Shown here one piece after another: positions 54,016-63,000 of a DNA stretch of 64,000 bases. Positions within the stretch are counted from its first letter, which is position 1; the number at the start of each line of letters is the position of its first letter. The stretch lies in NCBI GenBank assembly GCA_016928075.1, contig JAFGLJ010000002.1, positions 34,182-98,181 on the forward strand, given 5' to 3'. Source of the DNA: Bacteroidales bacterium. Lineage in GTDB: Bacteria; Bacteroidota; Bacteroidia; Bacteroidales; VadinHA17. The notes beneath the pieces are model-generated. The model was not told where the DNA came from, did not search any database, and saw only the letters and a list, made by a program, of their open reading frames with translations. Both the position numbers and the translations under genes were made by a program.

Positions 54016-54804
54016 TTACCTGGTCAGTACCAATAAGGTAAAAAATGTAGATACAGCAGTTAAGATGATTGAATAAATTGAAGCGTTCATCTGGAATGTC
54101 CTTCCTTTCATTGGTGGTGCATATATAACATCGTTAGGCATTACGTAAAAATACTCTGATGAAAGGATACTTCTATCTAGCAGAGTGAATTCATTGACCA
54201 TGGGCCCAAATTGTGAAGGCCGTATTAGCTGTATATTCCCACGGTCACCATATTCAGTTATATCACCGGCCATTGAAAGGGCTTCGAATACGTTTATACG
54301 GTCCTTGTTCAGAACATACCTTCCTGGTCGTGCAACCTCCCCTATTACAGTAACATGATTGTTCACCAGCCTGCACGTTATAACTGCATTACTTACATAG
54401 CCCTGGAAAGTCGAATCAAGTGCAGTTTTTATTTGTGCGATCGTTTTGCCAACCACTTTCTGCTTGCCAACATAAGGAATTTCTATAAAGCCATCATCAT
54501 TTACCGGATATCCGAATAAAGATGCACTCTCTGGAGTCATAGCACCCATTGTTCCTCCGGTTAAGGGATTGAATATTTCAGACCATTGTGGATCCGGGGT
54601 TATTACTCTAATATACAATATATCGTGAGGTATTATTTTATAATTACCAGGAGTGATTGATGGCCTGGATTCGTAAATTTCCATGTCAGAAATGTCAATT
54701 GCTTCAGCGTATTGCAGGTAAGTCATATTTTGTTTTGTAGCACAAGAGTCTAAAATCAAAAATACTGTTACAAAACAAATGAAAATGGAGTGATGTTTTT
54801 TCAT
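54016..54804 (-). CDS. wza: Polysaccharide export lipoprotein (Wza-like)
   Basis: A 262-residue outer-membrane lipoprotein: signal peptide ending at the lipobox LDSC (about Cys21), polysaccharide export domain PGNYKIIPHDILYIRVITPD, an SLBB-type region with VTVIGEVARPGRYVLNKDRI and FEALSMAGDI, and a C-terminal hydrophobic helix (YSIILTAVSTFFTLLVLT) as in Wza-type channels. It is followed by wzc after a 97-nt spacer, the standard secretion pair. Confidence 0.93.
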   Translation of the reverse strand: MKKHHSIFICFVTVFLILDSCATKQNMTYLQYAEAIDISDMEIYESRPSITPGNYKIIPHDILYIRVITPDPQWSEIFNPLTGGTMGAMTPESASLFGYPVNDDGFIEIPYVGKQKVVGKTIAQIKTALDSTFQGYVSNAVITCRLVNNHVTVIGEVARPGRYVLNKDRINVFEALSMAGDITEYGDRGNIQLIRPSQFGPMVNEFTLLDRSILSSEYFYVMPNDVIYAPPMKGRTFQMNASIYSIILTAVSTFFTLLVLTR

Positions 54805-54847
54805 ATCAATATATTTATCGTTTATTATTTTCCCCAGTATTAATTAT

Positions 54848-56920
54848 CTAAACTTCCATGTCTGGCTGGGTATTATCACCTGAGGCTTTTGCTGTAATAG
54901 ATCTGCCAGGAAGAGATACTCCACCCTTAGATACGGGGTTTATCGTTTGGCTATCCTCGCCGGGTTCAGATTTATGGATTGCTCTTGTTTTAAATGATCC
55001 ATTGTATTTACCATTACTGCATAAATATTCCGGAACTATTTTTTTAATTGCATTGACTACATCCTGTTTAGACATAGTATATAACTTAATCAGCACTTCG
55101 TCAATTACTTTAAGATGTGCCGATTCTTTTACCTTTTCAACTTTCGCAATTTTTATTTTTGGATGATGAGTTGGAAGAGTATTCTCCCTGTCAGTCAATA
55201 ATTCTTCGAACAGTTTTTCACCTGGCCTCAAACCGGTGAAAATAACTTCAATATCTCTCTCTGGAACCAATCCTGACAGTCTTATCATTTGATAGGCCAG
55301 GTCAACTATCGGGACTGGTTTTCCCATATCGAAAACATAGATTTCATCATCTTTCCCCATAAAACCAGCTTCCAGTACCAGTTCACAGGCTTCAGGAATG
55401 GTCATGAAATACCGTGTTATTTCAGGATGGGTTACTGTTACAGGTCCGCCTTCCCTTATCTGCTTCTGGAAAAGAGGAATTACTGAGCCATTTGATCCCA
55501 GCACATTTCCAAACCTCGTGATTACGAATTGTGTTTTAACTCCTGCTTCCTGAGCTTTACTTTGTACAATAATTTCACAGAGCCTTTTGGTTGCCCCCAT
55601 AACATTTGCAGGATTCACAGATTTATCTGATGATACCATAACAAATTTGCTAACTCCGTATTTCACAGAAAGGTCCGTAATAGTTTTTGTCCCTCCAACA
55701 TTAACCCTGAAGGCTTCATGAGGATGATCCTCCATCAATGGAACATGCTTGTAAGCTGCAGCGTGGAATACTATTTCCGGTCGAAACTCTTTGAAAATTA
55801 ACTCCATCTTTTCATAGTTGGTCACATCTGCCAATAATAAGTTAAAGTTCAAATTAAGGTATCTTGATTCCAGTTCATTCTTTATATGAAACATTGGTGT
55901 TTCAGCCTGATCAACCAGTATAACATTTTTTGTATTAAAACGAGCGAGCTGACGTACTATTTCAGAACCTATTGATCCTGCAGCACCTGTTACGAGTATC
56001 GTCTTGTTATTCAATCCCAGACTTATCAATTCCAGGTTCAATCTTATAGGATCCCTTCCGAGCAGATCTTCCAGTCTTACTTTTCTTAACTGGCCTACCT
56101 CAAGTCTGCCATGCAACCAATTGTCAATAGATGGGGTTTCAAGAACTTCAAGTCCTGAGTCCATTGCCCTCCTGATTATTTCACTTTTTCTTCCACGTGA
56201 AATATTGCTGATGGCAATGATCAGTGTATTTATTCTATTCTTGAGAAGAAAATTATTTGTGAATATTTCAGGTCCATATACTGGTATACCGTTAATCTTA
56301 AATCCCTGAAGTCTCCTGTTATCATCAATAAAACCTGTAACAGCAAAACCGGCGATAGGATCGCTTAAAATGACACGTTTGACAATAAATCCCATCTCCC
56401 CTGCACCATATATAAGTACCTTCTTGGTTGTTCTCTTGTTCATGGTGGCAAAGCGGAAGACAATTTTTACAAACAAACGAATGAAAAACAGGATAACTGT
56501 TACAAAGACATAATGAATAAGAATTACCGATAACGGGATCATAAGATAACCACTCCACTCAAAAAACCTACCTATGAATGATATACCAACAGTAACGGCC
56601 AGAGATGTTGTTGTATCAACAAATAATAACGCGACATCTGTAAGTGTTGTATGTCTTAGAATTGCAGCATATGACTTGAAAACCAGTGAAAAGACAACAT
56701 ATACACCTGTGACAATTAATCCTTGTACTACAGATAATAAAATATTTATCTCTTCTGAAGCGAAGTTAAGACGTACAAGGTATGAAAACAGGAAGAGAAG
56801 GAATATCAGGGTATTGTCTGCCACAAAGACTACCCATCTGGGTAGATTATACCTTAAAAATAATTTTAAGACTCTACGCCTGACTAGATCCTTCAATTTA
56901 GGATATCTGTCAATAATCAT
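54848..56920 (-). CDS. CapD/WbpM-like membrane nucleotide-sugar 4,6-dehydratase
   Basis: A 690-residue protein with four N-terminal membrane helices (about 29-150), a first Rossmann domain with IYGAGEMGFI (about residue 170), and a second with VTGAAGSIGSEIVRQL (Gly312 on). The catalytic region reads SSDKSVNPANVMGATKRL, where inverting UDP-GlcNAc 4,6-dehydratases carry the Met and Lys of the active site. It supplies a UDP-4-keto-6-deoxy-HexNAc, a probable substrate of the EpsN-type aminotransferase at 17596. Its ATG overlaps the OmpA stop by one nucleotide (TAATG). A 60-residue hydrophilic tail follows the last conserved motif. Confidence 0.92.
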   Translation of the reverse strand: MIIDRYPKLKDLVRRRVLKLFLRYNLPRWVVFVADNTLIFLLFLFSYLVRLNFASEEINILLSVVQGLIVTGVYVVFSLVFKSYAAILRHTTLTDVALLFVDTTTSLAVTVGISFIGRFFEWSGYLMIPLSVILIHYVFVTVILFFIRLFVKIVFRFATMNKRTTKKVLIYGAGEMGFIVKRVILSDPIAGFAVTGFIDDNRRLQGFKINGIPVYGPEIFTNNFLLKNRINTLIIAISNISRGRKSEIIRRAMDSGLEVLETPSIDNWLHGRLEVGQLRKVRLEDLLGRDPIRLNLELISLGLNNKTILVTGAAGSIGSEIVRQLARFNTKNVILVDQAETPMFHIKNELESRYLNLNFNLLLADVTNYEKMELIFKEFRPEIVFHAAAYKHVPLMEDHPHEAFRVNVGGTKTITDLSVKYGVSKFVMVSSDKSVNPANVMGATKRLCEIIVQSKAQEAGVKTQFVITRFGNVLGSNGSVIPLFQKQIREGGPVTVTHPEITRYFMTIPEACELVLEAGFMGKDDEIYVFDMGKPVPIVDLAYQMIRLSGLVPERDIEVIFTGLRPGEKLFEELLTDRENTLPTHHPKIKIAKVEKVKESAHLKVIDEVLIKLYTMSKQDVVNAIKKIVPEYLCSNGKYNGSFKTRAIHKSEPGEDSQTINPVSKGGVSLPGRSITAKASGDNTQPDMEV

Positions 56921-59073
56921 TATTTAATAATTTTTATTTCGATCCTTTGGTTAAACCTTCTTCCTCTCTCCCTCGTATTTGAAGCAACCGGCTGGGATTC
57001 TCCGTAACCTTTTGCTTTAATCCTGTCACGTTCCATACCCGCACTGATAAGATAATCCACCAACAACTGTGCCCGGGTCTGAGACATTCTAAGGTTTGAC
57101 TCAGCTGGTCCTTGATCATCAGTATGTACCCCTATCTCCAGGCTTATTTCAGGGTAATCATTCATCAACTTGGCAACCTTGTTAAACATAAGGTATGCAT
57201 TTGTTAAAAGTCTGTTATCAATATCAAAATACAACTCACTAAGCACACCGTATCTTTCCTTAAGATAAAATAGTTCTATTTCAACCGGATCTTCAAGTAA
57301 ATATAACCTTACCTGTGTATCTGGATATCCAAGTGATATCATCTTTTTGTATGTTGGATAGGTCTCTATCAGTCTTGTTTGTTCAAATACTGAATACCTG
57401 TAGATAGAATCCTCCTCGCTTAATATCTCGTTTACAGTAAAATTTGAAGGAAGATTACTAAAGAGAATATTATCAGGTCTAATTCTCGTTGGAGAGGATA
57501 ATACCTCAACCCTGAATGCTGTTGGTTTTCCATAATATAATTCAGCATTATAATCACTGCCGACAGTAACATTTATATACTTGCCAATGTCTAGATAATC
57601 CTGTTCTACATCATATTTACCGCTTAAGGACTCGGTTCTTTCTCTTTCATTGTTGAATACCAATACCTTTTTAGAAACAGCTCTTTTAAGATATTTTCCT
57701 GTCGATAATGACTTAAGAGTGAGTTCCAGTTTAACATTATATTCTCCGGCTTCATAGAATAAATGCTGAATCCTTTCTCCTTTACCTACAGTACCGTCTC
57801 CAAAGTCCCAATAATATCTTTCAATTAAATAGCCCGGACAATAAGACTTAAGCCCATCAAAATCAAGAATCTGATTTTTTAATGTATAATCTGGACCGGT
57901 TATAAACGGTTGCTCATAATCTTTAACTTCAATATTATAAGTACACTTATGGAAGAATAAATCTCCTGTTTCTCTGTCGATTAGATTAAGTGTGACCTTA
58001 TAATTACCTGATCCGGGGAAGCAATGATTAACAGTTGGTCCATAATCTTTCGAGTTATTCTCAAAAATCCATTCATATTCAAGGTTGAGAGTGTCAATAA
58101 AAATTGATCCTGTGTCAGTAAGAGTATAACAATATTGGTTTTCCTTCTGGGGTTCATTAAACCAAATTTCTTCCCTTATTGTTCTGAATTTATAGATATC
58201 CAAAGTAGCCTCCCTCTTAGAAGAAAAATATCCCTCAGTCATCAGATTATCAGTTATAATACCAAAATCATCATAATCTGAATTTATTGGAGCATCCAAT
58301 CTCACTGGAGGATGCCAGATATTTGGACCTTTTTCCTTTGTGATAAAAATATCCCTTCCTTTAGATCCGGGATGACCATCTGATGAGAAAAACAGTTCTC
58401 CAACTTCATTAATGAAGGGATATGACTCGTTACCGCTGGTATTAACTGCTGGACCCAGGTTTAAAGGCTCCCCCCAGTAGCCATTTCTCATCTGGCAATA
58501 GTAAATATCTGCTCCCCCGTATCCATCAGGCCTGTCTGCTGCGAAATATAATCTCCGACCATCCGCGGAAAGGCATGGTGATGTTATATTATACCATTCG
58601 CTATTAAACCTGAACTCCCTGACCCTTGTCCACTCCTGTCCGTTATAAACCGACGAGAAAAGGCCGAGTGTATTCCGGTATACAGAAAGCTTTTTAACAT
58701 CTCCCTCAACTATCCTGTTCCGTGAGTAATACATAGTATCTCCCGTGGGATTAAATGTAACCGGTCCATTATTTAGTCGTGTCTGTATTTCCTTAGCAAA
58801 CTCAGTGTATTTTGTCCATTCTATTCCTGGAATTGTATCTACATAGAACATTTTAATCATCCCACGATCCCGTGAATCTGAAAAGTCAAGAAAAGGGTTA
58901 TTCTTTCTGTTACTACAAAACACTAATCCATTATTAAACCAAATCGGTGAAAATTCATCATACTTATCAGAACTAAATGAAGCTTTTTCAACAAAGAAAT
59001 TTTCTGGTTGAGCGGGTAGATTCAAAGGAATCAATACCACTAAAAGGAAAATCAACAATACTCTTAATTTCAT
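56920..59073 (-). CDS. OmpA-family protein with PD40 repeats and PKD domain
   Basis: About 717 residues from the ATG at 59073, which gives a proper signal peptide (MKLRVLLIFLLVVLIPLNLP); a TTG three codons earlier is less likely. PD40/WD40-like beta-propeller blades (SPCLSADGRRLYFAADRPDG, GELFFSSDGHPGSKGRDIFI) cover about residues 20-300. A PKD domain (YYWDFGDGTVGKGERIQHLF) is near residue 420, and a C-terminal OmpA domain (GVHTDDQGPAESNLRMSQTR, then RRFNQRIEIK) binds peptidoglycan. With the PorP/SprF and the adhesin genes just upstream, it likely forms an accessory T9SS unit, similar in layout to PorE-type proteins. Confidence 0.9.
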   Translation of the reverse strand: MKLRVLLIFLLVVLIPLNLPAQPENFFVEKASFSSDKYDEFSPIWFNNGLVFCSNRKNNPFLDFSDSRDRGMIKMFYVDTIPGIEWTKYTEFAKEIQTRLNNGPVTFNPTGDTMYYSRNRIVEGDVKKLSVYRNTLGLFSSVYNGQEWTRVREFRFNSEWYNITSPCLSADGRRLYFAADRPDGYGGADIYYCQMRNGYWGEPLNLGPAVNTSGNESYPFINEVGELFFSSDGHPGSKGRDIFITKEKGPNIWHPPVRLDAPINSDYDDFGIITDNLMTEGYFSSKREATLDIYKFRTIREEIWFNEPQKENQYCYTLTDTGSIFIDTLNLEYEWIFENNSKDYGPTVNHCFPGSGNYKVTLNLIDRETGDLFFHKCTYNIEVKDYEQPFITGPDYTLKNQILDFDGLKSYCPGYLIERYYWDFGDGTVGKGERIQHLFYEAGEYNVKLELTLKSLSTGKYLKRAVSKKVLVFNNERERTESLSGKYDVEQDYLDIGKYINVTVGSDYNAELYYGKPTAFRVEVLSSPTRIRPDNILFSNLPSNFTVNEILSEEDSIYRYSVFEQTRLIETYPTYKKMISLGYPDTQVRLYLLEDPVEIELFYLKERYGVLSELYFDIDNRLLTNAYLMFNKVAKLMNDYPEISLEIGVHTDDQGPAESNLRMSQTRAQLLVDYLISAGMERDRIKAKGYGESQPVASNTRERGRRFNQRIEIKIIK

Positions 59074-59088
59074 TACTTCCAATTACTA

Positions 59089-60018
59089 TTAAAAGATTAG
59101 AGGATTAAGGGCATCTACATTATACCTGAAAATATACCTGAGCATAACCTCATGCGAACCTTTGCTGTATTTCCCAAGTTGACTTATTTCAATATTATAA
59201 GTATAAGCAATTCTTAATTGATCATTTGGCTGAACTTGAAACATGGTTGCAAATGTTCTCTTATTCCTGTATGAACCCCCAATCCAGAATTTATTTAAAT
59301 AACATAAGTGAGCATTTATATCGTACTGAAGTTTTAACTGCGATGGTACGGAAGAATATCTTAAGAGAAGTGACGGAAAAATTTTAAATCTCTCATTGAT
59401 ATCATAAATATAGCCCGTATTTAATAGATAACTGTAGTTGCGGATACTATTATCTATAACATACTTGTTTCTGGTAAAGTCAAAATTGTAGTTTAGAAGT
59501 CTTGGTACTGAAAAGCCTGCAAAGTAGTTTTTACCTGAATAATACATACCAAAACTAAAGTTGGCTACCACATAAAGTTTTGAATCTATCAGATATATCT
59601 CATCTCCGGGATCTATTACAACCAGGTCTGAATATGCAGTATTCGTGGTCATAACATTTGCACCCAGGCCCAAGGATAAAATGCCTTCCTCCAGTTCAAT
59701 CTTGTATGCGTAACTGGTAGCTAGCTGATTTTCCTTGGTTACTCCAATTTTATCACTTATGATCATTAAACCAAGTCCCAGCTTTCTATCAGCAAAGGGA
59801 GCATCAGCGCTGAATGCCAGTATAGCAGGTGAACCATTCACGCCGACCCATTGTCTTCCATAAAAGCTGGAAACATTCAATGCTCCTGATTCTCCTGCGT
59901 AGGCCGGGTTTATAGACATAGGATTTAAGATATATAGATTGGTAGTCGGATTTAACTGTCCAACTCCAATATTAGCTATTAGAAGCAAGGCCGATATTGT
60001 CAGAATAGTCTTTTTCAT
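59089..60018 (-). CDS. PorP/SprF-family type IX secretion membrane protein
   Basis: A 309-residue outer-membrane barrel with signal peptide (about 1-20) and the family start NPTTNLYILNPMSINPAYAG, then GRQWVGVNGSPAILAFSADA and PFADRKLGLGLMIISDKIG. SprF-like proteins are needed to export or attach specific type B CTD proteins, usually the one encoded next to them. That is the case here: the giant adhesin ends one nucleotide before this gene starts. Confidence 0.93.
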   Translation of the reverse strand: MKKTILTISALLLIANIGVGQLNPTTNLYILNPMSINPAYAGESGALNVSSFYGRQWVGVNGSPAILAFSADAPFADRKLGLGLMIISDKIGVTKENQLATSYAYKIELEEGILSLGLGANVMTTNTAYSDLVVIDPGDEIYLIDSKLYVVANFSFGMYYSGKNYFAGFSVPRLLNYNFDFTRNKYVIDNSIRNYSYLLNTGYIYDINERFKIFPSLLLRYSSVPSQLKLQYDINAHLCYLNKFWIGGSYRNKRTFATMFQVQPNDQLRIAYTYNIEISQLGKYSKGSHEVMLRYIFRYNVDALNPLIF

Positions 60019-60019
60019 A

Positions 60020-63000
60020 TTATCTTTCTATTACTATGTATCCATTATAAGGTTGTCCGTTTGCTGGCCTGATAGAATAAAAATAAGTATCGGCAGGCAG
60101 AGGATTGCCTTTCTGATCAACTCCATCCCATTTATTGTCATAGTTGGAGTTTTTATACACTAGTATTCCCCTCCTGTCAAAAATAAGTAATTCTGTCCTG
60201 CCAAGCGTTATAATCCCCCGCAAAACAAAATAATCATTCTTGCCATCGAGATTGGGAGTAATCAGTGTAGGTATGATCAGATCATTTACTGTTATGGTTA
60301 GAGTATCTGCCGCGGGTGGGCAAACTTCATTTGTTACCATCCAGCGAATGATATTTTCATTCAGTGAAAGACCTCTTATTGTTGTGACCGGTACCGTATC
60401 ATTTTCTATAACACCTGAGCCCTTAATAACTTGCCAGTTTCCTTTCTCACCGGTTCCGAGAGATGCATTCAGCTGTGCGTCAAATATATAATTCAAAACC
60501 TGGTCAGTACCTGCATTTGGCACAGGCGGAGGCACCACAGTTACAACCACAGGCTTTATGTCGAAGTATCCTGATACTGTTGTACCTCTTATATAATAAG
60601 TACCACGAGTGGCTATGTTAGGTGTCTCATATTCAATTGTACATTCATAGTCTTGCCAGTAAGTATATGTGAGGCCCGGAGTAGATCCTTCAGTAATTAA
60701 GTCTGCTGTTATATCAACAGTTGATGGGTAACATACAGGACCAGGGTTAGTGATGACCAATGTTGGTATACCGGGTGTTGATATAGTAACTTCGTCTGAC
60801 CTCAGGGAGGTGCAACCAAATGAATTGGTTACCCTGAATGTAAAGACTCCTGGCTCAAGGCCTGTAATAACTGTAACCATACCTGTACCTGTAGTGGTAA
60901 CATTTCCGGGATCTCTTATTATTGTCCAGGTGCCTGTTGCAGGTAGCTCTCTTAGCTCTACGCTTCCTGTCGGTACGGCATATGTTGGTTGAGTTACTGT
61001 TCCTATAACAGGGGCTGACGGTGTGGGTGGTTGCATAGGTATCGTTACATTCTCAGATGGTTGTGAAATACAACCAGCTTCATTTGTGACAGTAAAATTA
61101 TATGTTCCCGGCTCAAGATTGTCCAGGGCTATACTTGTTCCCGTACCATAGTATGTTATTGTACCTGGATATTGTGTAAGAATCCATCCTTCAGCTGCTG
61201 GTAATCCGAACAAAGTTACACTACCTGTTGGAACAGAACATGTTGGTGGCACAATGGTACCCACGGATGGTGCTGCTGGTGTTTCAGGTTGTGGAAAAAT
61301 ATTCACATCTTCTGATGGACTCGACGTACACCCAAAGCTATTGGTTACGGTAAATGTATATACCCCATTCTCAGGAATACCTGCTATGGTGACAGTTGGG
61401 CCGGTCCCTGTAGTGCTAACCGACCCTGGGGTTCGCCTGACGATCCATGTACCCGATGTTGGTAATCCTATTAATACAACACTTCCTGTTGATGTTGCGC
61501 ATGTCGGCTGTGTAATTGATTCTACCCATGGTTCATCCGGTGTTGGCGGTTGTTCATTTATTATCAAATCAGCAGATTGAGATGATACACACCCAACAGC
61601 ATTGGTCACAGTGAAGTTATAAGTGCCACGACCAAGACCCGTTATAGTTGTGGTGGAACCGGTGCCTGTTATTACATCAAAGGTCGGCATGATTAATAAT
61701 TCCCAGGTTCCTGATGAGGGTAAACCGTACAATAATACACTTCCTGTGGCAACCTCACATGTAGGTTGGGTAATAGTACCAATGGTTGGCGGATCGGGAA
61801 CCAGGTTAACAGTTAAAGCATAATTTAGTGATACCGGGGCACAGGGTGCACCCAGTGGATTGTTCGTTGTTACTGTTATTGTAATAACACGTCCAACATC
61901 AGCTGCAACAGGCGTGTATGTAAATGAGAACGGAGAAGTGGAGCTCGAAGATGGTGTTACGGTACCCGATCCATTCTCTGTGATAGTAACAGCTGTTGCA
62001 CTTCCTCCGAAAGTATTACCGGTGACAGTTATTGGTGTAGTACCGCATGTGGAACCGCTTGAACTGCCGAGTGCAAGTGTGGGTGGATTTGCACATCCAC
62101 ATGATACATCGAAGCTTGGCCCTGTTGTTGTGCATCCGTAGGAATTTCTCACAGTTATGGTATGAGATCCGTTGTCCACGCCACTAAAAGAGGTATTAGT
62201 CTGAAAAGTTCCTCCATCCAAACTGTATGAGTACCCTGAACCTGTCGGGCTTATGACAGTGATGATGGCATTTCCAAATCCGAGCGAGCAGTCAATGCTA
62301 TGTACCGGGGCATCAGGTAAAGGTGGCTGTTCGTTTATAACAACAGGTGCTGAAGCAACTGATATACAGCCATATGAATTCGTAACTGTAAAAGTATAAA
62401 TGCCCGGTAAAAGACCTGATACTGTACCAGATGTTCCCGTTCCTGTTGTTGTTGTTCCTCCTGGACTGGTGGTAATTGTCCAGGTCCCTGTTGAAGGCAG
62501 TCCGCTGAGTAATACACTTCCGGTCGCAAGGGTACAGCTTGGTTGAGTTATAGCGCCTACTATGGGTGCTGAAGGAGTAGGCGGCTGTGGATTTATCACC
62601 ACCTGCGCTGAGGGCAACGAAACACACCCGTCTGCGTTTGTTACTGTGAAAGTATACGTTCCTGACGGCAGTCCTGTTATTGTTGTGCTTGTGCCGGTAC
62701 CGGTAGTGGTCACGCCTCCCGGATTCCTTGTGAGAGTCCAGGTTCCAGTAGCTGGCAAACCGTTTAAAACAACGCTACCTGTTGCCAGATTACATGTTGG
62801 CTGGGTTATTGTACCCACCACTGGTGCTGGCGGAGAATCTGGTTGTTCAGGTATAACTACGTTTGCTGAGAGAGGCGATACACAGCCAAACTCATTGGTA
62901 ACCGTGAAGTTAAACGTTCCCGTTGGAAGACCGGCAATCGTAGTACTTGTACCTGTTCCCGTTGTGGTAATCCCTCCGGGATACCTTGTAATTGTCCAGG

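Noticed and set aside
59074..59082. TTG at 59082 as start of the OmpA-PKD gene
   Set aside because: The ATG at 59073 begins a typical signal peptide and is preceded by GGAAG at suitable distance.
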